Below, one piece after another: positions 54,520 through 64,000 of a stretch of 64,000 nt of DNA; positions within the stretch are counted from its first letter, which is position 1; every line of letters starts with the position of its first letter. Source of the stretch: Paraphaeosphaeria minitans (Eukaryota > Ascomycota > Dothideomycetes > Pleosporales > Didymosphaeriaceae); NCBI GenBank assembly GCA_015832175.1, contig WJXW01000003.1, positions 3,596,001-3,660,000 of the forward strand, written 5' to 3'. Below the pieces are notes generated by a model. The model was not told where the DNA came from. It saw only the letters and a list, made by a program, of their open reading frames with translations, and made no database searches. The position numbers were made by a program, and so were the translations under genes.

Positions 54520-55984
54520 TTAGCTCGTGGCCACAAATCGAACGCCATTGGAACGGCAACAAGTTTCAAGCGTATGCAGCGCGGTAAGGCCTCCGTCTTC
54601 CAGGTCTTCCACGCCATTGCCCTCTTTCTCAGCCCCTTTCGTGTGATATGTGCGAGGGGAATCTGCGACGACTTTCCATCGGGACAGGGCACCATGACGC
54701 CCAACCAGATCTAACAAGCGTTCGAGGATATGGACGACCTCTTCACCAATCACTTCGAAGTCTGCATTGTAACCAGACCGCAAGTTTGGCTGGTGATATG
54801 CGGTCCACTCGTATGCCATCTTGGCAGATTGATTCGAGTTGAAGGGTATAATAGCTGTGTGAAGAGCATGCAGCCGAAGTTCGACGGTGCGAGAAGATGC
54901 CGGCTTCTCCTTCACTAGATCCCAAGCCTTCATCAAGAAAGCGATGGCTTCGTAAAGGTGGTATACGCATTCGACCGGATCGTCAATCGACAGCTTCGCC
55001 CACGGGAGCTCGAAGCAGACTTTGCGGAAGCGCCCTGCCGAAAGCCACATGCGTTGGACGCACTCGGTGTCCGGGAGGTTGGGCAGGCGGTAGAAGGTAC
55101 ACTGCTTCTCGCTAAGATACGCCGACAGAGCCGGGGTCCAACGCACGATGAGCTTTCCTTGGTTATGCAGCACCCAGGATGCTTCCTCGTGGACTGAGCG
55201 CGCTATGGAGAGGATTGAGAACCTACCGTGGACCTTCGTCCAACCTTCGTCTTCTTCGTATAGCGTCAGACCGTTTCCTCTGCCGATCTTGCTACAATGG
55301 TCCCCATGCTTCTTGCAGCTGGCTCGTGCTCGACGAGTAGAGGTTGGTCCACAACATTCCTTAACCAAGATGGGCTCGTCAATTTCTAGGCAATGGGCGT
55401 AGATTGCCTGTCGAATTTCTTTGGGTAGACGATCCAATTGTCCGGCTCCCTTCGCCTCTGTGATCGGCACGACAGCATTGAGTCCGACTGAACTACGAGT
55501 GCCCCGTGGGGTTCGAGGGCTTGGTGGACTTTGAGGGGTTCGAGGGGAACGTGACGCAGCAGGAGCTTTCCTCTTGACAATCCTAGGAGGACTTCGAGTC
55601 ACAACGCGCAATCGCTTTGCTGGCCTAGTTTTGGTCAGTATAATCTACACCGAGCAAACAAGAAAAGTACCTAGCAGGGGGAGCCGAGGATGCCTTGCGC
55701 TTAGCATCCATACGCAGGAAGCGACCGTCAGGTCCACGCTGGGGACGGTTCGATTGCGGCGAGCTCTCAATTGTTTCGAGGATGCCGGGCGGTGGGGAAG
55801 GTGAATGCGGCAACATTGATAATTCGGACGAGTCTGAAAGTGTGGGCGAAGGTTGTCGGCCCCGCGGACAGGACGGTGGTGATGGTGATCGCGACAATAC
55901 TGTCAAATCTGAGTTGTCTGACATGGCGGGCGACACCTCTCGGCCACGTGAAGCGCAGCGCGTTGAAAGTCGGCGACCACTCAT
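54520..55984 (-). CDS. 2EXR/F-box-like protein, paralog B
   Basis: Two exons, 55984-55671 and 55624-54520, encode 472 residues. The 46-bp intron has GTACTT, ACTGACC and ACTAG and joins SSAPPAR to PAKRLRVVTR. The first 160 residues are Ser/Pro/Arg-rich with SPxP repeats and a basic KRKAP stretch, and look disordered and possibly nuclear. Then LDRLPKEIRQAIYAHCLEID starts the folded part, followed by ILVKECCG, a C-x3-H (CKKHGD) and RFSILSIARSVHEEASWVLH. These blocks align with paralog A in the same order and spacing. B carries the long N-terminal extension and an intron that A lacks. Function unknown. Confidence 0.65.
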
Positions 55985-57176
55985 CGTGGCTTGTTGGTAC
56001 TGTAGTGGGTTGTAGTGGCGCAGGAGATCGATTTCGACGAATGGGAGCTCGGGAATCTCTATTAGTAGATTTTGGTTGGGTGAAGGTGACCTTCACTCTG
56101 GGATCTGTGTTCGAGGGCACGGGCATCTCTCACTGGTACCTTCCCTACTACCGCGCGACAACAATTCCTCTCACTATGCACTTCTTCAAACCGCATTGAG
56201 AGCGAGCTGTACACAGAGGGTAGGACGGCAATCAGTGATAGTATTTTACCATTGCAAACAGAGCCAGGAACCACCACAGCAGGTCTCATGCACACACCTC
56301 ATAATTTACTTCTGCACCGACTATCGAACAGACTGCACCTGATTAATTCTTATTTTTGTCGATTCTCTGCTGCGCACCCCTAATTTCAGTTTGAGTAGAG
56401 GCATCGCGCATGGACTCGCGGGGTTTCCCCGTGGACGATGGTCCGTCTTGACGCTACTCACTCAACAACTCTTGTTCAGTTGAGGCAATTCCCACCTATT
56501 TCTCCACACATGCCGCGAGCATGCCTAGAATTCTATCTAATTCGTGGCGTTGAAGACGATGCAAAGGGTACGTAAAGGAGAGTGAGCGTATGCACTGGTC
56601 CGCGTAGGGAAGAGCTTAGCCTCCGTTCTCCAGAGACATCAGTTGACCTCTGTACCCACGGTCTTTCTTATTCGATGTGTTGCAAGTCATTAGCTATTGG
56701 GCTCATTAACGTGTAGCAAGAGCCTGAAGATTGCTCCGTACGAACAAGCTCAAAGTTTCCTCGTTTGGTCCACGCCAGAATAGACTTACCTCAAATGCTA
56801 AGGTTGTGGGTTTGGGTTGCAGCTGCTTGATTGGCTCACCATCGTGGGGGCGGCATCTCTAGAGACGTCCTTTGAAGCGAGTCATGAAGTACGAAAGAAG
56901 AAATGCGAGACACCCGGCTATTCCCAAGCTAACCTTGTCTCGTGCATATCCCCGTATTCCTCATCTCTTTAAGTCATCTCGTACGCCGAGTGTGACATTG
57001 CGGAACATCGTGATTCCGTACCTTGTACCAGAGGATTGTCTACAGAGAGGTTGACGCCGGCGCATCATTGAGTGCGTGACGGCAGGATGACGGTGGGTTC
57101 GTAGGTACTGGAACCATCGTGTGGTCCGCCACGACAAGGGATAGCTATGTCCTCACAATGCACAAGCCGCCTATAA

Positions 57177-57398
57177 ATCGGATCAATATTCGGTACCTAC
57201 GCGCAAGAGATCATCAAAGCCCTGCGAGATTTAGAACGCGAGCTTGGATCGGAGTCGGACGGATGCGTTATTATTAGAAGCAATGATGAGAAGTTCTGGA
57301 TCGCTCGGAAGATGCTACCTAGGTACTTGAAGCGCACAAGTGGACAGGGCAAGAGACATTGGCAGACGGAATTGTCAATGAGATTGCAGAGCTGCTAA
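57177..57398 (+). other. start-less open frame, possible coding relic
   Basis: Open for 73 codons between TAA and TAA with protein-like composition (YAQEIIKALRDLERELGSES, DEKFWIARKMLPRYLKRTSG). There is no ATG near its start and no splice partner that I can see. It could be a fragment of a decayed gene or a chance frame. Confidence 0.2.
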
Positions 57399-57753
57399 GG
57401 AAATCCAAGGCAGGGAAAATATGGGCAATCACAGCTTGTTAAGAAATGACATTTGGGGCGAAGCTTCAGAAGCCTTCAGGAATATTAGGTACCTAGCTAT
57501 GTGCATGGGAAACTTACTTAGGTACCTACCTACAAGCACGCCTCCGAACGCAAAAATCTAGATGTTCGGAATCTGGGCCAGAAAGAGCGGCTGCGTCAGC
57601 TTGATCCCGTGAATTGGACCGTTGTATTAAGCTCGAAAATCGTACGGTACGATGTCAAAGCGCATTTGTATATATGTTCAATACCGCCTCTTACTTGCAT
57701 CGTGTTGGAGCTTGAGTCCTCGAGCTGGAGCGGGGAAAGGCACGTGCACGCCT

Positions 57754-57780
57754 CCTACCTACCTACCTACCTACCTACCT
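57754..57780. repeat. (CCTA)n microsatellite
   Basis: Nearly seven CCTA units in a row. It is the longest simple run of the TAGGTA motif class in this window. Confidence 0.85.
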
Positions 57781-58813
57781 CGCCTCGCTCGCCATCCACT
57801 TTGACACCTTTCCACACCACCCCCATCAAACGTTCAATTCAGACTGCCGGCCCGTAGAAAACGCAGAAGTTGCGTGACACACGAGGAGTGGCAGGCGCGC
57901 GCGCCGCGCACATCTCTCCGTGGCGAGGACGATCACTTTATCTCCATTGTGGACGCCCGGTCCGACAAGCAGACAATGTGACTACGCTCAGGCGCAGACT
58001 TTATTCCATCGGAACATCGGGAGCCTCACCAGCAATTAATTTTTGCTGACTTTTCAAGGTTAAAGTCGCCAATCTATATAACATATAGCCATGGTGGTTT
58101 CAGCTCCATCAATCTCGAGGCGTGAGAAGAACGTGGCTGAGCCCTACATGGACACGCCATGATGGCCACGTATCGTAGGGTCAAGCTTGTAGGTATCGAA
58201 CCATCGCTTGAGGCCTACATTTGTGGTCAATCGCCTGAATTTGCGCGAACCGCTCAAAACTATTGTTCCTGCCGGGGTCCTCCTAGGACATCTGGTCAGC
58301 GATGAGAGGCAGTTATCTATAATGCGAACCAGGTAGCTACCAACTACCATTTTTTTTTCGATCGTGCAGTATCATGTTGGCGCCGTTTTTTTTTACGATC
58401 GCCGGCTTTCATCCTGCTTATGGTCAGCAAACTGGCAATAGCCTCATCTGCAGTTCAATGCGACCTGGCGAATCCGGTGCCAACCGAAGAGTAGCACCCC
58501 ACACCCCACAACTCACGGTGCTTGTCCCACACACCTTATCCTATCTCACAGCCGAAGGACGCATGTAATCTTCGTTGGTTGCGTTGCAATGATAGCAAAG
58601 ATCTGCGATCGCGTAACCGGAACTGGCTCTTACTCTCTATACCCCTTTGTCTCCATTGACCGTCATACGTACTGTTCCTTTGTGTTTGTAAATTAAAATT
58701 TCAGGATCCCATTCCCGCTAGCTTGTACTCGGTGCATGGCCTGGACGATAAAGTTCGCAAGTACCTTTCATTCCAATGCTCTTTCTACTGGAGGCTGACT
58801 TTCCCAATTCACT

Positions 58814-60938
58814 ATGAAGATTCACACACATTTTGCAAGCTCGCTCGTGCTTCTAGGCTCAGGTGCGTCCGGTGACAGGGTTCTCGAACGAGCACTAAGA
58901 AGATATAGCGCTCGGCCAGGCATCGAGACGATACTGCGACATAGCCAGCTCCATATGCTACTCAGGATGGACAGGCGGCAACGGAGTCACAATTGGGGTC
59001 GCTCTGCCCAACACGACTTCGCCAAAATTCGACACTGTGCTACAGATCGTTTCACCAATTGCTAACGGATGGGTTGGTTTCTCATGGGGCGGAACAATGC
59101 CTTACGTGCCCCTCACCCTTGGATGGGTCAACAAAGCTGAAAATACTGTGATTTATTCATCAAGAATGGCTTTGTAAGTATTTCTAGAGCCGGTGGATCG
59201 ATTAACTGACAGCTGTCAGTGGACTCAGTATGCCGCAAGCGTATGCTGATGCAGAGTATACATACCTGAAGGGAACTGGCTACAATAATACACACTGGAC
59301 ATTGAATGTGCGGTGTCGAGGCTGCTCGCAATGGCAGGATACGGAGGGCAAGACAGTGTCGTTGGACTCCAGCAACGCTGCATCACCTTTCGCGCATGGC
59401 CTGACCAACAAAGCTCCCATCCAGCCAGCGAAGAACACTTCAGTATTCAATGTGCATTCGTCTTTCGGTCACTGGACGCTGGATCTCAGTCAAGGGAAGA
59501 ACGCTGACTTCGAGAAACTAGTTGCAGCAAACTTGATGCCAAACGTGCCGCCGGCGACTACAAGTACTTCAGCTCTCAGCTCACATACAAGCTCGCGTAC
59601 GAGTACACTTAGCACGAGCGCGGCTTCTTCATCTACACCCGGTCCCATTCAGACCGAGGTTCCAAGCTCATGTGCTGGGGTTTCGACCTTCCATTCTCCG
59701 GTTTTGACTGCTCATGGATGGAAAGCTGTCAAAGTCGCTGGAAACCTCGTGCAACCGAGGGGTCTAGTTTTTGACACTGCCGGTCGTCTTCTTGTGATAC
59801 AGAATGGCCTGGGTATCACCGCGCATACGATTGGTAATGACGGCTGCTTTACTTCCGAAAGGACCGTCATCGCCCAGCGGAACCTGAACCACGGCATCGT
59901 GCTTAGCCAGGATGGAAAGACCCTTTATGCGAGTTCAGCCACTCAGGTGTACTCTTGGGACTACGACGCCGCAACCAACAGCGTGGGGAACTCGTCGCGT
60001 ATAATTATCTCCGGTATGGATAGCAAGGGTCATGTGACGCGGACGCTGGTAATTCCACCAAAACATCCCAACTTACTCACTGTCTCCCACGGGTCCAACG
60101 ACAACTTCGACTACGACGCAGGAAATATAAAAGTCGGCCGTTCTTGTATCAAAGCTTTCGACGTGACGAAGATCCCCACAGATGGTTACAATTACGCCAG
60201 TGGTGGACATCAGTTGGGATACGGGTTGCGCAACGGCGTCGGTTTAGCCTTCGACGCTGATGGTGGGTAAGCAGCGCGCCACCTTTCACAAGAATACATG
60301 AGTACTGATCAGGACCTAGGCTCTGGGAAGTCGAAAATGCATCGGATGAGATCTACAGAACAATCGACGGTGCAAGTGTCGACATTCATGCCGACAACCC
60401 AGCTGACGAGATCAACTACATTGGCGATCCATCCAAAGAGAACACCCAATGGTACGGGTACCCTACTTGCTACACAGTCTGGGCTCCTGATCTCATCATG
60501 GACCACAAATTCACGGTCGGCGACCAGTTTGTACTCACTCCTAACGCCACATTCGCGGATGCAACATGCAATACCAGAAGTGTACCCGCAAAACTTGCCC
60601 TACAGGCGCATTCTGCGCCTTTGGACGCCGTCTTCGACAAGAACTATACAAGCTTGTATGTGACATACCATGGATCGTGGAACCGCGTACCATCAACGGG
60701 GTTCAAGGTGGTCGAAGTGCCATTTGTGAAAGGGGCAAATGGGTTCGCGCCGAAGACAGCGATTGCGCAAAGCAATATCACGGGCTACACAGACATTCTG
60801 TGGAACCCGGAAGTAGAGCATTGCTCGGCCACGCAGTGCTTTAGACCAGTCTCGGTTGCAAAGGATAATTTCGAGCGCATGTATATCACGAGTGACAGTG
60901 GGACAGAGGGCGAGCTGCTTATGTTAGGCAGAGCGTAG
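58814..60938 (+). CDS. secreted AA8-AA12 haem/PQQ sugar dehydrogenase
   Basis: Four exons, 58814-58862, 58909-59173, 59220-60266 and 60320-60938, encode 659 residues. The first splice (GTGCGT to ATATAG) yields a signal peptide MKIHTHFASSLVLLGSALGQ then SRRYCD. Residues about 20-215 are the cytochrome domain of cellobiose dehydrogenases (AA8): CDIASSICYSGW, GVALPNTTSPKFD, GWVGFSWGGTMPYVPL with the likely Met haem ligand near 80, and NVHSSFGHWTLDL with the His near 183. A Ser/Thr linker (about 215-250) leads to a six-bladed AA12 pyranose dehydrogenase: QPRGLVFDTAGRLLVIQNG, GYGLRNGVGLAFD, LWEVENASDEIY and TYHGSWNR. PQQ-dependent oxidation of sugars with electrons passed to LPMO is the role known for Coprinopsis homologs. 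There is no C-terminal CBM1. Confidence 0.85.
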
Positions 60939-61827
60939 AGCATGGTGCCAACGGCGACGATGAACAGAGGAACTGTTAGAAGTGAGTCACTACATCGATC
61001 AGCATTAGAATTTACACTGGCTTCGCAATATTAGCATCGCGATTTGGAGTGAGAGCTCTAAGACTTATTGCGTATCAACACTTGCGTCGTGGCTAAATAG
61101 GTACTTGAGTGTGGCGTAAAATGTACACCAGTGGCGCAGAAGGGTGTAATCACTAATCACCAGAAGCATCTTCCTCGCAAGTGCTCTATATCATGCATAG
61201 CTTCTTGTTGGCTGTATGTGCCTGCCTCGAGGTCTAAACACTCAAAACACCATGGCTTTGGACAGCCTGATGGGCTGGATGCAAACCAGCTGAACTTGGA
61301 AAAGCCACGCAAGACAGGGTTGCATTGAGAGGGGCAAGCTCGTATAGACGGTGTTGTCCTGCCACCATTCAGGCAACTAGGTATGCTATAATCGTTGCCG
61401 AGGTACGCATAAATGGTGACCTCATTGCATACACAAAGTGTGGGGACCAATCACATTCCGATAGGTAGGTTATCATGCTACACGCGCTCCTCACACCCGC
61501 GAGTCCAGTCGTACGAGACGGCGATTTGCTCCGCAGCGCGGTGACGTGTACCGACATATGCTGATCCGTCTGATGATTTGCCCTTCGTATGTCCTTGAAA
61601 TAAGTTATTCAAAAGCTGAGTGTGGACGCTGCATCGCGTGCGTTGTCCACTGAACGTCTCGGCTCTCCACAACCTCTTTCCTTTGTCGGTACCTCCGACA
61701 AGCCGGGAAGCCGAACGCTACCTCCACATATAGCACTTTGTTAGTGCTAGTGCGACGATCTGCCTGTCGCCCTGTTTCCCCTCCCCGCTGATACCTTGTT
61801 GACTGTTTCAACAATTCATCCGCCACC
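60939..61827. other. 0.9 kb intergenic, no gene seen
   Basis: Terminator and promoter space between two same-strand genes. TAGGTA motifs occur at about 61098 and 61377. The leader of the next gene is CT-rich and ends in CCACCATG, a good start context. Confidence 0.5.
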
Positions 61828-63475
61828 ATGAACGGGGGGCTTCTTATTGATCAACTCGCGGGTGGAGATGCAAATGGAAGTTCAGAAAGTACTACCCACA
61901 ACCTTGATTTCGTCATTGTTGGGGCTGGCGTCTCCGGAATCAACGCCGTACGTAATAACGTAGACATGATGCCGCCTACCTGACCCGCCTTGTCACTGAC
62001 TTCGTGCTCGAACCTCTAGGCCTATCGAGTCCAATACTCCTTGCCCCATGTGACTTACACCGTTCTTGAAGGTCGCCACGAGCTCGGCGGAACATGGTCG
62101 CTTTTCAAGTATCCCGGCATCCGATCCGACTCAGATCTCCACACCTATGGCTTTCCGTTTAACCCGTGGGAAAAGTCCAATCCGATTGCTACAGGCGAGA
62201 GCATTACCGCATACATGAAAGCGACAACACGAAGATTTGGCATCGACAAGAAGATTTCATTCAAACACAAGGTTACAGCTGCAGATTGGCGGTCTGGTGA
62301 ACAGCGGTGGAGATTGGAGGTCAACAACGAAGGCAGACGAAAGATCTATTGGGCAAAGTTTGTGATCATGGGAACGGGGTATTACGACTATGAGAAACCA
62401 CTCAAGGCAGATATACCTGGACTGGAGCGGTTTCAAGGGGCTATGGTGCACCCTCAGTTCTGGCCTGAAGGTCTTGACTACAAGGGCAAGAAAATGGTCG
62501 TAATTGGAAGTGGTGCGACCGCCGTCACCATACTTCCGGCTGTGGTGGAAAATGGTGTCGGATCAGTGACCCAGCTTCAGAGAAGCCCAGGCAAGTACGC
62601 TACTATTTTATTTGGAACAATAATAACTTTACTTTGAAGGCTACATCTTCAACATGCCACAACCGAAGCCTGAAGACCCTCTCCCATACTACCAACGGAT
62701 ACTTCCGCGATGGATGGTGCTCAGGTGGCTCCGGTTCCAATTCGTTCTTGTACCTTACATTATTTACCTCCTGTGCCAGACATTCCCCAACTTCATGCGC
62801 TGGTTCTTTCGCAGCGAGGCGAGGAAGGCTTTGCCAAAGGACTTCCCAATGGATCCGAATCTGCAGCCAAAATACAATCCCTGGGACCAGCGACTATGTT
62901 TCATACCTGACAACGATTTCTTCAAAGCCTTTCACACCGGCAAAGCTCGCATAGTCACGGACACGATCGAGACGGTCACGGAAGATGGTATCGAGCTGAA
63001 CAGCGGCGAGAAACTTGAGGCAGATATCATTGTCACAGCAACAGGCCTGAATCTGCAGATATGCGGTGGAATTCCGATCACTGTTGACGGCAAGCCCGTT
63101 CACATTTCCGACTGCTACGTCTGGCGAGCAACAATGTTCAGTGGCGTGCCGAATCTAGCGGTCATCATCGGCTACGTCAACGCATCGTGGACGCTTGGCG
63201 CAGACGCTTCTTCCCGCCTCATTGTGCGGCTTTACAAACATCTGGAGGATGGCAAATATACGAACGCCACTCCGCATATCACAGAAGATGAGAAGAAGGA
63301 TCCGGTGCAAATGTTGACTTTGAAATCGACGTACATCAAACTGGCGAATGGGAAGTTACCGCGTGCTGGGAGAACAGGGCCGTGGAAACCGCGCGACAAT
63401 TATTTCTTTGATAGCTGGACTGCTAGCAGGGCGAGACTGGAGGATGGGTTGGAATTTGGGAGGGTGGCAACGTAA
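61828..63475 (+). CDS. flavin monooxygenase, Baeyer-Villiger type
   Basis: Three exons, 61828-61947, 62020-62590 and 62640-63475, encode 508 residues. Motifs: FAD fold GAGVSG (32-37); GGTWSLFKYPGIRSDSDLHT; the BVMO fingerprint F-x-G-x3-H-x3-W-P as FQGAMVHPQFWP (about 178-189); the NADPH fold VVIGSGATAVTI (about 200); and a late TATGLNL. These enzymes insert oxygen into ketones or hydroxylate amines and are common in catabolic and secondary pathways. The second intron starts GCAAGT and ends TTGAAG; the spliced reading RSP-GYIF matches the family's RSPxY, while the nearest GT (GTACGC) gives the wrong phase, so this is a GC-AG intron. There are hydrophobic stretches (FVLVPYIIYLLCQ) but no signal peptide. 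Substrate unknown. Confidence 0.85.
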
Positions 63476-63802
63476 GTGGGGCTGTTAATGGTACAATGTC
63501 ACGACAGCAGGTTCACGGTCGATTGTTTTCAATTCGTTAAGGTACCTATCGTAGAGTCAGCATGCTTGGCCCTTACGGACCATAGCGAGGACTGTTCACT
63601 GTTCCAAATGAGGAATGCTGAGGGTATCATTTCGGATTGTTCGGAGTAAAGGTCGATCCGCTGGGAGATGTGCGAGATGCGAGTACAGGGCGCGATTGCA
63701 TACCGAGTGGGATGAGTCCTCGCGAATACGTATAAGAAGCGCGCTTGCTTTATAGCCGTTCTTCCACTCATAGCAGCTGCCTATCAGCCTTCTTCATCTC
63801 CA
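63476..63802. promoter_or_regulatory. promoter region of the edge gene
   Basis: 327 bp between genes. A TATAAGAAG lies at about 63731 and a CTTTATAG at about 63747, 56-72 bp before the ATG at 63803, in good positions for a TATA element. A CT-rich stretch precedes the start codon. A TAGGTACC-class motif lies near 63540. Confidence 0.4.
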
Positions 63803-64000
63803 ATGTTCGCTGCATCGAAGCGTTTTTCTTTTCCTTTAGCCTCACCTAAGTTGACTCACACCATGAAGGAAGCTGCATTTTCAAGCCCGAAAATCGGCAG
63901 CGCAGCCGGAGTCACACTCCCAAATAACCCAGCAGTGCTGAACGCTGTGGAATACGCGTCCACGCCCTTATCATCAGGCCGAATCGGATTTCCAAAGGCA
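63803..64000 (+). CDS. partial gene, first exon, runs off the window
   Basis: From ATG 63803 the frame is open for 66 codons to the window edge. It begins MFAASKRFSFPLASPKLTHT with a second in-frame ATG at codon 21 (MKEAAFSSPKIGSAAGVTLP). The N-terminus is basic and Ser-rich, consistent with either mitochondrial targeting or a false first ATG. Too little is visible for a family call. TATA-like elements upstream support a real gene. Confidence 0.45.
   Translation, partial: MFAASKRFSFPLASPKLTHTMKEAAFSSPKIGSAAGVTLPNNPAVLNAVEYASTPLSSGRIGFPKA

Larger units (their letters stand above)
55985..58813. other. 2.8 kb intergenic, no intact gene
   Basis: Short ORFs only. It holds a (CCTA)n run at 57754-57780, TAGGTACC motifs near 57190, 57320, 57488 and 57520, and a 73-codon open frame without a start at 57177-57398. 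The last 150 bp should be the promoter of the AA8-AA12 gene. Confidence 0.5.

Noticed and set aside
58814..63475. secondary-metabolite gene cluster around the monooxygenases
   Set aside because: There is no polyketide synthase, NRPS, terpene cyclase, P450 or pathway regulator nearby; two monooxygenases 35 kb apart do not make a cluster.
1..64000. CRISPR arrays, rRNA genes, telomeric repeats
   Set aside because: Direct repeats present are minisatellites or transposon ends without spacers, no rRNA-like blocks were recognised, and the TAGGTA motif is not the TTAGGG telomere repeat.

Overview
This window looks like nuclear DNA of a filamentous ascomycete, most likely a Dothideomycete. That placement is an inference from gene content and intergenic style, not from a marker gene. 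The genes are widely spaced and carry short introns, mostly 46-86 bp, with CTRAY-type branch points. The core genes are eukaryotic: septin CDC10, golgin RUD3, mitochondrial ribosomal protein bL32m, cytosolic methionyl-tRNA synthetase, LTO1 and a mitochondrial lipoate ligase. Intergenic DNA is littered with TAGGTACCTA-type palindromes. I infer 24 introns in all, and three of them appear to be GC-AG introns.

Layout. 1-6 kb is gene-poor. It holds one unknown minus-strand gene, a degenerate direct-repeat series and an AT-rich block containing a Harbinger-type MITE (TTA target duplication, GGGCCTGTTCGG termini). 6.2-10.1 kb carries a monocarboxylate-type MFS transporter converging on a GH94 phosphorylase that resembles fungal cellobionic acid phosphorylase. 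11.9-17.3 kb carries a metallo-beta-lactamase-like protein, a C2H2 zinc-finger protein and an unknown basic protein. 17.3-25.7 kb is mostly non-coding, apart from the lipoate ligase gene and a frame-broken relic. 25.8-32.7 kb carries a class A FAD monooxygenase, a small ORF, a transposon relic and a 1245-residue GAF hybrid histidine kinase.

33.7-42.6 kb is a conserved housekeeping block: RUD3, MRPL32, CDC10, LTO1 and MES1. It includes two divergent promoters (MRPL32/CDC10 and LTO1/MES1). 43.4-47.6 kb has a Pro-rich GPI-type wall protein starting directly on a (GAA)28 tract, and a large disordered conserved protein. 47.6-50.6 kb is a gene graveyard, with a Thr/Pro repeat ORF broken by a TAG and an internally deleted SAF-domain oxidoreductase pseudogene. 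50.6-56 kb carries a small basic protein and two convergent, divergent-in-sequence 2EXR/F-box-like paralogs. 58.8-63.5 kb carries a secreted AA8-AA12 haem/PQQ sugar dehydrogenase and a Baeyer-Villiger-type monooxygenase. The first exon of another gene runs off the right edge.

Functional themes. The secreted AA8-AA12 dehydrogenase and the intracellular GH94 phosphorylase both fit oxidative use of plant cell-wall sugars, with the MFS protein a possible acid-sugar importer. They are about 50 kb apart and are not a classical cluster. I see no convincing secondary-metabolite cluster, CRISPR array, rRNA or intact tRNA. The most unusual features are the GC-AG introns, one of which is frame-neutral in a ribosomal protein gene, the MITE in a transporter promoter and the two decayed genes.
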